A stretch of 64,000 bases of DNA from NCBI GenBank assembly GCA_951230915.1, contig OX579635.1:41788001-41852000 (forward strand), written 5' to 3'. Under the pieces are notes generated by a model. It worked only from the letters and a program-made list of their open reading frames with translations, ran no database searches and was not told where the DNA came from. Positions within the stretch are counted from its first letter, which is position 1; every line of letters starts with the position of its first letter. Both the position numbers and the translations under genes were made by a program. The stretch comes from Antitrichia curtipendula (Eukaryota > Streptophyta > Bryopsida > Hypnales > Leucodontaceae). Shown in pieces: positions 24,390 to 35,660 of this stretch.

Positions 24390-25230
24390 GGGGGACAAAA
24401 TGGATTTTGGGTATGTTTGTGTAACTTCAAATTTTGAGGTGATTTTTTAAAACTTTTCTTAAGATACAGAAGCACACCTCTTATGACACCTCTCTGACAC
24501 CTTATTTTGATTGGTATCAAAAGGAATAAAAGTCCAAAATAAGCCACAATAAGCTCAAAGTGGGGGAGATTGAAAAATGTAAGGCCATATTTCTTAAAAA
24601 GATTGTGGGCAACAATGAGTTTGAAATATTAAATAAATATTTTTTTTTCTCATAGATTCATATTTTTGCCATTTTCAGTCCAAAATGGTGGAGATTGGGT
24701 AGTAATGAAGATTTACAAAAACTTGAAATTAATGTTTTTTCTTCTCATAGATCATATTTTTATTACATAAAAGCTTTTATTCATTCCATTTGGATTAACC
24801 TAGTGATGTGAATCTATAGAATTTTTTGTTAGTGGGTTGCAATAATCTATTTTAAAGCTATCAATGATTAATTTTTTCCTTCAAACTTGTACTTATTTCT
24901 ACTTAATAATTTTTTGAAGAATGAAAATCACGTTTTTTTTAAGAGTAATTATTTTTCTAAGAACTTCATTTCAAAAGTTCAGCGTAAATGTTATAAAGGT
25001 TCAAGCTTAAATAATTTGGTCATGGAAAGAACTCAAGAAACTTGTTACCTCACTTTAAACACAAATATCTTAAACACATTTGAAATTCCTTTCACACATT
25101 TTCATACTCATCTTGTGCAAAATCTCGTGGTATGCAAAAAATTCAATTCGCAAAAGAAATGCTCTTGCAATAGAAATGACAATTTTGAATGGTTTATAAA
25201 GAAAAAAGGACCTTGGGACTCAGAGCTTGA
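24390..25230 (+). mobile_element. Degraded piggyBac-like copy (G)
   Basis: It shares GGGGACAAAATGGATTTTGG near its left end, and TTCATTCCATTTGGATT, TTTTTTCCTTCAA(A/T)CTTG and a closing CCTTGGGACT with the 3695 and 48592 copies. Both terminal TTAA motifs are lost. It is heavily diverged. Confidence 0.5.
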
Positions 25231-25329
25231 TTAGATATGACAAGTGACTTGAAATAGGGAATGCTCTAATAAGATGATTAGTTGACCTAATTGAGACTCC
25301 TACATCACTATATATATCCTATCTAGATT

Positions 25330-25882
25330 TTAAACCCTAAATCTAAAGGATAATTGAAAAGAATGACTATCTAATCTTACCTAATCTTATTCATGTGGTA
25401 TTAGTCTCATAAGACAAAAAAGACTATACATGATAAGAAGTTGAAGGTGTACATAGTGATGCAATTAGATGGGGTGGTGAGTGCAATTTGAGAGTTTATA
25501 AGATAAGTATATGTAATAGCACCCCCCCTCTAATTGCATCCTTTCTTTATTTTTGAACCTAAATCTAGAATAGTCATCCTTGTCAAATGAAATCTAGATT
25601 AGTTGTTCTTCTCTAATCAGTTTATGGCTTCTCAAAATTTATTCTACATTTTTTTAAAATGAATTTTTAATGTGATTTTTTCTCCAAGATCTATTGAGGT
25701 TCATTGCTAAGAGCCCTCAATACTACAAAAAGCCAAGATTGTAGTACATACCCTTGTACAAAATCTTGAACAGAATAATCATAATCAAAATTTTGATGCT
25801 AAAACTAGACTTCAAAAAAATACAAAATATAAACTATTAAAAATAGCAACTTGGTTAGGTGCTTTAGGCATTTAGGGGTTAA
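25330..25882. mobile_element. Possible short TTAA-flanked element
   Basis: TTAAACCCTAAAT at the left and ATTTAGGGGTTAA at the right form a short inverted repeat with TTAA at both outer edges. Inside, TTGTACAAAATCTTGAACA resembles words at about 17294. The interior is not clearly homologous to the 930-bp family, so this is tentative. Confidence 0.3.
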
Positions 25883-27250
25883 ATAGAGATGGAATGTGCG
25901 TTGTTATGGTCACAATTAGAAACACTTACCTTACATGGCAAATATGGTCATGACATAAATTGGTTCTAATTAACCCCTAAAGGTTTTGTAAGTGCTTTAG
26001 AAGAAAGTAGTCAAAATAGGGATGCTTGGGCATTGAGAGTAATGGAGAGAAAATGACAATTTTTTTTCAACTTTGAATCGTAAGAGCTTGAACTTGCCTT
26101 CAGTATTTACCTACCTACCAATTTTCAAAAGTTAGTTTCTTGAAGTGAGTGAGATCCAAGGGGCCAAAGTTGGGAGTTTTTATTCTCACCGTACAAATTA
26201 TGAGCAGCTTCACTTTGATGGCTAAATTCTACATGTATACAATTTCATTTTGATGGTTACTCTTTGGATTTGAATTCTCATATGAGTTAGGAACATGCTC
26301 CAAAAAATTCGAAGTCATTGATCTTGTAGAACATATACAAAATTGCATGATTGTAGACACAAGTTAGATAAAACTACTTTACATTGTCATTTTTTCCATG
26401 AATTTTTTTCTTATTCAAATAAGTTCCAATCAAAAATTTGAACAGTGGATACAATGATATTTACCCAATTGACAATAAGTAATTGAAATTCCAAAAATAA
26501 TTTAAAACCTAAAATTTTTGGAAGCACAAAATGGGTCATAACCTTCTGTGGAAACTTGAAGTTCAATATAGCCTTCAAGTGTTGAGTTCTTGCTCTGAAG
26601 TCACGGGAGTGGCCTTTAGCAGCCTAACAATAATCAAATACTTAAAAAGGAGAGGATTGGTCTTACATTCGTTGATGAATAGGAGCTTGATTTAGAATAC
26701 TGAGTCCAATGCTCCTCAACCTTTTGCCATTGCCCTGCTATCCATAGGTGAGAAAGTCAGGATGATTTATACCATGGCCTCCTACATGCCAGTTCATTGT
26801 CAATGGCCACTTGCTCGGCAAGATGAGTTGTCTATGTGCCCACCTACCAATTGTCCAATCCCTATCAATGCGTCCAATCCCCACCCAGTCAAGCTTGAGA
26901 AATTGTCTAGCAGTTGTAGCCCATGCCCTTATACTGGTTGGCACCTCCAATGGCCAATGCTTGGGCATTTTTGTCACACACATACACACACACACCGGCA
27001 AATGGCCTTGGAATGGCCTATTCTAAAAAGGTGTATAAATGAAATTTCTAAAAATTGAAGGTAAGCTTGACGTTTGTAATAGTAATCCCTCCAAAATAAA
27101 AATTTTGAGTAAGAAAAATTTACACAAAGACATAAAGCACATAGAAAGTTATGAAAATATTACATAACAGAATAAAACAAATAAATAAGCTATAGATACA
27201 AATATACAACAGTTGCATAATTCATTTAGAAGGTGTACGCGAAAACAAGA
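25883..27250. other. Intergenic DNA with one TTAACCCCTAAAGG end and an AC microsatellite
   Basis: A left-end motif TTAACCCCTAAAGG lies at 25970, with no matching right end downstream. At 26973-26997 there is a short (CA)n tract. From 26740 to 27020 the sequence is richer in CCAATGGCC-like words, which appear in both orientations and may mark element ends. No gene is seen. Confidence 0.4.
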
Positions 27251-27322
27251 GATGTTGAGGAAAAGAATCTCCACATCTCTTGGTCCTCAACATCATGCTA
27301 GTTTTGATGTCAAAACTAGCAT
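27251..27322. repeat. Two adjacent perfect palindromic hairpins
   Basis: GATGTTGAGGA (27251) pairs perfectly with TCCTCAACATC (27284-27294). Immediately after it, ATGCTAGTTTTGA pairs perfectly with TCAAAACTAGCAT around a 2-base centre (27295-27322). TTTGACGTCC and its variants follow. Possible readings are cruciform-forming ends of a foldback element or a small-RNA source. Confidence 0.7.
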
Positions 27323-27409
27323 TTTAATGTTATGTTTGATGTCCAAAAAATTTGACGTCCAAATTTTAGACGTCAAAAAAACCACGGGTTTCTTATAGTG
27401 GAATAGAGA

Positions 27410-27720
27410 CTTATTCTGGATGGATTGCTGCCTGTGCGGAGTTGCCTGCAAGGGTTGAGACTGCATTCGTCCTCCCCGCCCTTGGCCGTAAGTTGTGAAC
27501 TCCTTCCATTTCCACTCCACTCTCACACAACTTCAGTGAATCGCAACGCGGGAAGAAGATTGTTTTCGAGACCGACAAGACAAGCCGCATGACTTCATCG
27601 GAGGACAACGAATGACTTTACCGGAGGACAAGGTCTTGCGCCACCCCTGACTTCATCGGAGGACACGTGGTGCTTCAGTCCTTTGGGACAGAGCGTACCG
27701 GGGAGTTCTTTGCTGGTATT
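27410..27720. repeat. GC-rich islet with a three-unit minisatellite
   Basis: Three units of the form TGACTT(C/T)A(T/C)CGGAGGACA occur at about 27591, 27612 and 27647, with spacing of about 21 and 35 bp. The islet stands out from AT-rich flanks. No protein-coding frame is recognised. Confidence 0.6.
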
Positions 27721-29088
27721 AGAGTTTCTCAATACTGGTAATTCTCTTATTGCTGGTTCTTGTGTTAATGCACAATCATAGTATCTTGTACTGTTCTAAG
27801 GTGGTGATAAATTTTGTCCAAAATGTGGTAGTAGTTATGACCATGAAAACACGTCATTGATTCGATTAGGGTATTTCATGAAACTCCTAGACTGTTAAGC
27901 GTCTAAAAGTTCAAAAATGTTATTAGCTTCAGTAATCCATTTATAGAGTCACCTAAAACTATTTACTAAATTTTCATTTTCCAATGAAAAGTTCTATGTA
28001 ATGGTCTCCCACAAAAATGTAGAATGCTTGATCATCCCTTAAGGACATACACAGAGAGAGTGCAACATACCCAACAAGAGTACATTCATGGATTTTGGCA
28101 TTTCTGATGTACGGTTTAATTCTGAACCTCTTTCCTTTGATCTAAAGTAGTAGTTATTCGAAGGGTATGGGCTTTAAGGTCCGCCCATATTAAATCGAAT
28201 AATGTTTGGGTAGTTTAGGATGTTACATTATGATAACTTGTACACATTAAATACTTGTGGATCATTGCACATTATAAAGACGCAACTTTATTCTTAGAAA
28301 AACGGCAAAGTAACTGTTTTTTTAATAGTAGCACATTAAATAGTATATTGCTTAATATGCATCCATAAGACGATGGATATTAGTGATGTAAGTTCCTTTA
28401 TTGCTTGTGTATTTTAACACATAGCCCCCATGACTTGCCTTGTTTATCCCTTGAAATACATTTCAAGAGGTACCTGGTTGTCGAATGATTGGCTGGTAAT
28501 AACTGACATTGTATTTAATTACTGTCAGTCATTTATTGTATTTATTTACTTAATTAATTAAGTTCCGACCATCACTGTGGTAACGGAAATTAAAGCCGAC
28601 CATCCTAATTAGTAGCAGAGACATCCATTTTTCAATCGCAATGTTCTTCTTTGGAAGGTTGCCTTGTCATAGAATTTTGTCTTTATTATAAATGCTCCAT
28701 TTATATTGTAATACATACAATGTGCTGAGAAGTTAATGTTGGAGGAGTCTATATTCTTAGTTTTTTAGGACGGCCGGAATTATCTTAACCTCATCATTTG
28801 TTACTTCTAGTGAGGTCATAAATTTAATGTTAATATCATTAAATATATTTTCGGCCGTAACAACAGAAATGTGTAATGAGGCGTTCCTAATATTGGTTAC
28901 ATAGAATTATAGGTGAACTATCGTCATCTTGATCTTCTAGTATGCAGGATTGAGTTTTTTGTGCTTACTGTGATTCTTCATGTGCCTCCCTGGATAATGA
29001 GTTTTTAGTAAATGTGTTTGAGAACCTCACATGGGGAGCGTGAGAGTGTTTGTTTCCATGCTGTGAATTGTTCTATTTAGCAATGTTA
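27721..29088. other. Sequence upstream of the broken transposase
   Basis: No gene is seen. This stretch probably includes the left flank and left end of the transposase element, but no terminal inverted repeat could be paired with the far side beyond 36.9 kb. Confidence 0.35.
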
Positions 29089-30471
29089 GAATTTTCGGAC
29101 ATGGTGATCATCAGGGGTGACGTTGATGGGGTTCCTATATTATTTCCACTGGACCTTGATGGTCTCGCTATAGTGTCTGCCTTTCAATTGGATATTAGAT
29201 TTAACTTACATGCGGACTTTCTGCACGTCGATGAAGAAATATATGATGTAGAGACAAAGATCCTAACTCACACTATTGGTTAAGTACCTATTTTGGAAGG
29301 CGTGAATAGATTGTGGCACTTGAAAGTTGGGAGGTATAGGACGTTTGGGGTAACTAATTCTGATCGGTCGGAATCCACAGACTTTATGTTTGCACAACAA
29401 TTTTCTTCTTCATCATTTCAGACGCCTCCTATGAAGGTTCCTAAAGTCAAGTCTGGTGTGTTCACAGTAATCCTTCTCAACAATGACTCTGACACTGAGA
29501 ATATGGAACCAACTTTGAAACCATGGGCTCTTTCGTCTGATATTCTAGTCCTTAGTTCTAATTTGGGAGAGCAGACTGTTACTAAGATTCCTAGTACCAA
29601 AACCGCTTCTGTAGCATCGGTAGTTGATTGTTTGAAAGGACTTCGTGGATGGAAGGGATGTAGAAATGCTATGTCTAAAATAGATTACGACACAATTACG
29701 ACCCGCAAAGTTACAGTGCTTCTTTCAAATTTCAATGGCGACATTATTTTTGAATTACCAGCCGTAGATTCAGTGGGGACTCCATCATATGCCAAACAAA
29801 TGGTTGGTATGGATAAGAGGTATGGTGGTCATGTGTGGTTGAAAACGATTACTACAAATATAATAAACAGTCATGGCTTGTCGTTTCGTACCTCTGTATG
29901 TGTCTGTCATCTCAGATGCAAGAACGGGAATTGCAAGTACTTGGGTCGAGTGCAAAGAACAAATCCCATAAACGAATTGGAGTGGGAAGGCTTCTCTCCT
30001 AGCCCGCTTGATATTAAAGTTCCTCATCCAACCGGCTCAACGCTTGTTTGCAAGATTTGTAAAGAAGCACCAAGTTGTATATCTCATTGCAATGTGAGGG
30101 TGTATTACGTCTTGGGGAATCCGTTCATCACTCGTGCATTTGTTCATCTCAGCGATCATCAACATTTCGTCAAGGATGGTGAGCTTCGCAACATGAAGGA
30201 GAGGACTCGAAGCCTAATAGGAGAACAAATGGAGAAGACACCAATTGGCAAAAATTCAGCCATTGTCTTGGAGGCCACAAAAGAACTGTTAGGTGAACTT
30301 CTTCTACGTCCTGATGGAGAATTGCCCAAGACTTTGAATATTGAAGAACTCGTCCCTATCTTGGATAAATATAAGTATTCCAGTTCACCAAGTATTCGTA
30401 ATGAGGTTGCTTCTTTCAAGTACCTGAGGAAGTTTGGAGTGATGGATAGCATAACAAAGTTACGGGGGGCA
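29089..30471 (+). pseudogene. SWIM-type (MULE-like) transposase pseudogene, N-terminal part
   Basis: One reading frame runs through the segment, interrupted by a TAA at 29281. It encodes about 460 residues. A cysteine/histidine cluster (CVCHLRCKNGNCKYLG, then CKICKEAPSCISHC) is encoded at about 29898-30096 and looks like a zinc-binding module of the kind found N-terminal to MULE-type catalytic domains. The frame is cut at ITKLRG by the inverted-repeat element at 30472 and resumes beyond it with AFVQESKF. The domain order N-terminal zinc module, catalytic region, SWIM finger supports a Mutator-like transposase. The exact family is uncertain. Confidence 0.6.
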
Positions 30472-31214
30472 AGTACTTGGGGGTGATTGCATGAAACACT
30501 TGTACTATTTGTTGCGTTTTGCAATAGTACTCGTGATTTTTTTGGGAGTACTTTAAAATTCAAAAATCAATTTTAAAAAAATTCAAAAAATATGACTAAT
30601 GTATGCAACTTTAAGATGAAGGTAACCACCAAAGGAAATTCATTAAAAAATTCTCTAAGTAGGAGAACTAAAAAAGTACCAAATCGCTAGAAAATGCATA
30701 CTTTGATGTTTTAATTAGTAGAAAATAGGAAAAAACTTAAATAAAAAAAATAAAAATTGGCCATTTGTAAAAACTTTATGAAGATGGTCATTCACCAAAA
30801 AAACCACCAAAATAATTTTTTTCATGTTTTGAAATGCAAGTAGAAAGAGGCTCATTTTGTGAACTTCTACACCAAATAAAATTAAGTATTTTTAAAATTC
30901 CTTTGGACAATAGCTACAAGTCTACTAAAAGACCATCTCCACCAAATTTCAGCTCCAAATTCGTTTTTATGGGTACTAAATAGTACTAAACCCCCCCAAA
31001 TTGGCATTTGTGACAAAATATCGGGGGCTATTATTAAATAGTAAAAAAAAATTTAAAAATTCCAAAAAATTACGCAAGGTGTATAATAGTTATAAGTACC
31101 TTGTCTATGAATTTGGAATCATTTGGAGTCAAAATGCAAAAGTTATGGCTAAAAAATTAATCAGCATGCAACATGTGACAGAAAATAGTACAAGTGTTTC
31201 GTGCAATCACCCAA
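30472..31214. mobile_element. TIR element inserted in the transposase gene
   Basis: The ends are long near-perfect inverted repeats of about 33 bp. The left end runs GGTGATTGCATGAAACACTT then GTACTATTT. The right end in reverse complement runs GGTGATTGCACGAAACACTT then GTACTATTT. GGGCA is present on both sides (30467-30471 and 31215-31219), so a 5-bp target duplication is possible. Excising the element rejoins the transposase frame at LRG|AFVQ. The interior is AT-rich with no protein. A partial relative lies at 49790-50005. Confidence 0.8.
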
Positions 31215-32170
31215 GGGCATTTGTTCAAGAGAGCAAATTCCCAGGTCAAGGCTCTGACAAGGACAAGGTATTTGTCTTCAAGATGTCGGAAGTAGGTCTA
31301 GGCAGTGGAATAGACCTGGTCAAGCGCATGCAAAGTGGTGGTGATCTGCAGGATGCTTAGATGATGTTTGATCATGTAAAACAAGTAAAAGGATGGACTA
31401 CCATGGCATGCCACATTTATGACAATGTATATTGTCGGGTAATGACCATTGCCATGTGCGACATGCAATCAGAAGACTGTTTTGCACAAGTCATATTTTG
31501 GACAAACCTAAATTCAGTTCTTCAAAGACATAGGGTCCCTAAAACTTAGTTCAAAGGTTTCATGGTAGATAGTGCCCAAGCAAATTGGAATGGGGTGCGG
31601 ATTATCTACGGATCAGGTGACACTAGTGTACCCATGGAGAATCAAGAGCGGACTTGCCTTTTCTATTGGACCCAATCCATGGAGAAGCATACAAAGGCTG
31701 ATATATGGACGGACTTACAAGATCAACACTGACTTCTATACAAACAATACAAGAATGCCATTTCAACTGAACAATCTGAAGAACGTTACCTTGCGATTAA
31801 AGTATGGTGGACATCATCCGGTGCCACAACTGAAGAAGGCCTACATCGTTTGGAATTTTGGCTCTCATTCTGACACTTTCGTTATCGACAATGGGGGGGA
31901 TTCATGCAATTGGTAAGTCTACGCCTTCGGCAAGTCTTATTTGTATGTTTTGACAAGTGGCAAGTTAATTAGAGATGTTAGTCGTTTATACAAATTTGAC
32001 TTGCACTTGATGTCTTTAGGATCTGTTTGACACGGAGAAGGCCAAAATGTCTTCGTGCAACCTCGCTGACAATAAGTGGCTTCAATAGTCGGGAAATCGT
32101 AGGAACGATTTATACATTGCCACAGTTGATGATTTTGTCAGAGCGTTTATGCAGATGGTAAGGTACTCTC
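31215..32170 (+). pseudogene. SWIM-type transposase pseudogene, catalytic region
   Basis: A single frame continues from the upstream part, broken by stops TAG (31358), TAG (31547), TGA (31730) and TGA (31868), with no frameshift. The segment MMFDHVKQVKGWTTM followed by GFMVDSAQANWN has acidic residues placed as in a DDE-type core. RTCLFYWTQSMEKHT resembles the C-x2-H motif with one histidine replaced by tyrosine. A GTAAGT donor at 31913 and a TTTAG acceptor near 32021 bound a possible intron, after which a short exon encodes TVDDFVRAFMQM. The catalytic assignment is inference. Confidence 0.6.
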
Positions 32171-35100
32171 TGTCACAATACCGAAACCTAATTTCCATAT
32201 AGATAGGGTAGAATAGATGGAATAGATAGAAATTTTTAAACTTCTTTGGGTTAAGAAATGGTAGTTGTTTTCTGGAAGAGCTTACGTTTGGAATAAGCCC
32301 TTGTCTGGAAACTAGTTTCCGATCCGGCCAGGTTAGGGTTTCTGGAAATGAACCGGAACGCCGCCACCTACGGACTAGGGATCTGGCCTACGAGGCTAGG
32401 GGACGCGCCTCGGGAACGGAAACCTAATCATGTTCCAATCCGAGAACTGGCGGCGCTTTTTCTGCTATTTAAAGGCCACCATCGGCCCTTCTCTCTTCAC
32501 TTGTTGTTTTGTTTCCAAAGCTTTTCACGCGCAGATAGTTGAGAGAAAGTCTGGTGAGAGTGCGTTTACAGATAGAGAGAGGTGAGGCCAGGTTAGAAAG
32601 TAGTTTACGGATTCCGAATGGCGGAAAGTAGTAATCCGCGAGTCGCAAGAGTGTCGGTCATCGCCCGGATGGTCTGTTCGGCGATACCGAATGACCCGGA
32701 GGTCCAAAAGGAGTTAGATGAGGATCTCCGACGGATGGGATGCGTGGGGCTGATAGAGAGACCCTGGAACCTCAAGAGAGATGAGCTGATTCAGGAGCTG
32801 ATTGACAGAACAGCGAATCAGTACGAGCTGACTGTGAGAGGGCAGAGGAAGGGATGGATGGAAGACGTCTGGGCGGAGGTGTATCAATTCCGGAAATTTG
32901 GAGACGGTCTAGCTTCAAGGGCGGATAAGTTTGCAACAGGGAAATTCCGGAATCCACCGAACGCCAAGGAGGGCTATGCGATCTCGGATTGCATCAACGA
33001 ACGACACCGGCGGGTATTGGAATTTATGATTCCGATACTCTATCCGGAAAAGCCAAGCCGGGTCACCGTGACAGTGGCCAACACAATCTTCGGGAGCATG
33101 GAGGGAAGGGCAGTGCATTGGGGGAGGAAAATCGCAACGGTGGTCACCAAATTGGCGGACCACGTCACCAAGGCCAAGTACAGCCCGATCTGCCCCTACT
33201 TGTTCCACCTATACCATCACGGAGATGTACTGACTCCGGACGAGACTCTCATCTACGAAACATGATGTGACATCCTGAAGTTCGGATTGATGGATGAGGT
33301 CCGGGAGGATGCTCCAGTTTCGGAAGAGGAAGAGGAGGAACTTGAGGAGGACCGGATCAGGCGGAGAGGAACCAAGAGGAAATCCACGGATCCGGGTTCA
33401 AGGGGGAAGGAGCCTGAGGTGGATCCGGTGGAGCCAAGCCAAGTTCCGGAGGAGAAAAGAACTTCCGGCAAGGAGTTCTTCGACGTCGGAGACCAGTGGA
33501 TGGTATAGGCGCGACTCCTACATGTGAGGACGATCGCGTTCATCCAGGAGGTTGCGGACGAGCTGAAGGTTCCACCCGAGGAGATTATTGATGAGATCCG
33601 ACGAAGGTCGGATTCGGATACGATCCGCCTGAAGGACGAGGAGATCCGGAATCTGGAGAAGACCCGGGACGAGTTCCAAGCTCGGACCAGTTGGGCGGAA
33701 GGGGAATGTTCCTTGGCGAGACGGAACGAGAAAGACGCCCTCAACATGGTCCGCAATTTACAGTCTCTCGTCACCCAACCGGCAGATCTGGTGAACAAGG
33801 CGGCCCTCTACGACGTACAGCTAGTAGCGGATGGGCACATCACCGGATCAAAGGTGGTGATGATCCTGATGGACTTCCAGACGAGGATGGAGAGGGTCTT
33901 GAAGGAGATGCAGGCGTTAGTGGCTCGGGTGGATCCGAAACAGGCGATGAATTTCTCGTCATTCTTGGATCTGTCGACCAATCCATATCTTTAGACTTCG
34001 GTGAAGCATTTGGGCGAGAGCTCCATCCGTTCAAAGCCGGAAGGACTAGGATCATTATTAAAATCCCACGAGATTCCACAGGGGTGGTTGGCGCAGCGGA
34101 GTCAGATCGGCACGAAGGTTCCGGCCCAGCAACAGAGTACTCCAACTCAGGCGGAAACACCAATTCAAGCGAGAACCCCTGCACCAGTATAGGGTAGAAC
34201 TTCCGAATCCGTAAATCCAACACAGTCGATGGTGGATAACAACCTCATCAAGCGGATGGAGGCGGTGGCCAATCCAGCCCGGGCAAGCCCCCAAGATTTT
34301 GTGCATATGCGGGAGACGAATGCACCAGAAGGAGAAGTACTGAGGGAGAAAGGAACTCCCATCGACCTGGACGAGTTGGAGGATGTGAATGAGATCGTGG
34401 ATTCGGACAAGGACAACTTCGAATCCGAATCCATGACGGAATCCGAATCCGAATCCGAATCCATGACAGAAACAGATGAAGACCTTCCGCCCCCGCCCAA
34501 GAAGATTCAGACCCACGCAGCGCTCCGGTCAACTCCTGTCAAGACCAATCCAAAGGAAGTTGCGAATCTAGGCGGAAGTAGTTCGAAGAAGACGCGTCGC
34601 GGGAAGTAGATAGGACGGATAGTTAGGATTTTGAGTTTTTTGTTTCCGGAACGGATTTTCCGTAAGTGTGGGCCCGTTTTCCAGATTTTTAGGGATAGTT
34701 TTGGTGCGTCGGGTATCTCGGAAGCGTCATTTGTTGGTCACCAGGATTTTTGGTCCCTTTTTCCCTTTTTGTGTTAGTTTTAAATGGTGGGCAGGTCTGT
34801 TGTCCATTCATTCCATCCTTATGCAATTTCAGTTTTTCATTTCACCTTCCTTACTTTGATCTGAGCCACTTAGTGGACTTTCCATGTTCTAAGTATTCTT
34901 TGAAGACTTGGGTGGTGTGTTTGTGTGCTTTGTGAGTTGTGAGGAACCGGGAAGGAGGAATCCGGATTCATGGCTGTTTTGATTTAGATCTTAGAAGAGG
35001 ATCCTTGAAGAAGTTAGATCGGATTTGTGGGACTTGTGCATTTAGGATCTTTAAATTACTAGAACGGTAATCCGATTGGAGTAAAGAGGGTGAGGTTCCG

Positions 35101-35660
35101 GAATTATTCTTAGTTCCGTGCGGAGTTAAGCAGCCGCCAAGGGGAAAACCCCCACTTACCGGAAGATCTGCCAACTACAGTACCAACTATTTTTTCGTAG
35201 ATTTTCTCTTGTGTCTAAATCGGATGATTGTGTATCTGTCGTTATAGTGGAGAGGAGGGACCGGATTCTGTGTGACCTGCTTCCCGGATAGGCCATCCGG
35301 AAAGCCGTGAGAAAACAAGAACCTACTTCGTAGCAACATTTAGATCTGTCGAGTGTCTTGGGTTGTTTTGTAGGTGTTAGAGTGTGTGACTGATAAGTGG
35401 TGGAGTCCCTGCCCCTTTAAAGAGTAAAAGCGGACCCCCTGAAGGTAAAACAGGGGTATAACAAACCAAAGAGTGATTATATCCGGATTTCGGAAGAGGA
35501 CGGATCTGGATTAGAATCCGGAAAGAAGTAAGTTCCGGAAGAGGGAAAGAGGTTTTGTGTTCCCTTGGGGTGTTTGAGAGATAATCCGATTAAATCCAAA
35601 TTCATAGCAACATAGTAGAGTCCCTGGGACGATTTTCCGTGTCATCTAACCACAATTGTG
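32171..35660 (+). mobile_element. Larger element nested within the transposase gene
   Basis: This block separates the transposase frame between FVRAFMQM and RHYQYLKGG. It is GC-richer than its host and has a promoter-like CTATTTAAAGGCC at about 32466. It carries one long decayed frame and is loaded with TCCGGA and CGGAT words, densest at 34930-35600. No long terminal repeats or inverted ends could be paired, and the exact borders are unclear, partly because a host intron may lie here. It could be a non-autonomous LTR element, a Helitron-like capture or another DNA element. Confidence 0.55.
32618..34609 (+). pseudogene. Element-encoded gag-like protein, one 664-codon frame with four stops
   Basis: From ATG 32618 to TAG 34607 the sequence stays in one frame without any indel. 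It is interrupted by TGA 33263, TAG 33506, TAG 33992 and TAG 34190. The N-terminal 200 residues look globular. An acidic segment (EEEEEELEEDR) with a basic KRK patch follows. Then comes a helical, coiled-coil-like stretch (RLKDEEIRNLEKTRDEFQAR), a P/Q/T-rich linker, and a Ser-Glu repeat encoded by a GAATCC hexamer array (34421-34465). The C-terminus is basic (SSKKTRRGK). I do not recognise the family. The layout suggests a structural, gag-like protein. Confidence 0.55.

Noticed and set aside
33253..33798. 181-codon minus-strand frame rich in serine and arginine
   Set aside because: It is the reverse of the acidic, GAGGA-rich region of the decayed element frame. The Ser/Arg content is a by-product of that composition.
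32171..35660. Long terminal repeats of an LTR retrotransposon
   Set aside because: The gag-like frame invites this call, but I could not pair any direct repeat between 32.2-32.6 kb and 34.6-35.7 kb, and no primer-binding site was recognised.
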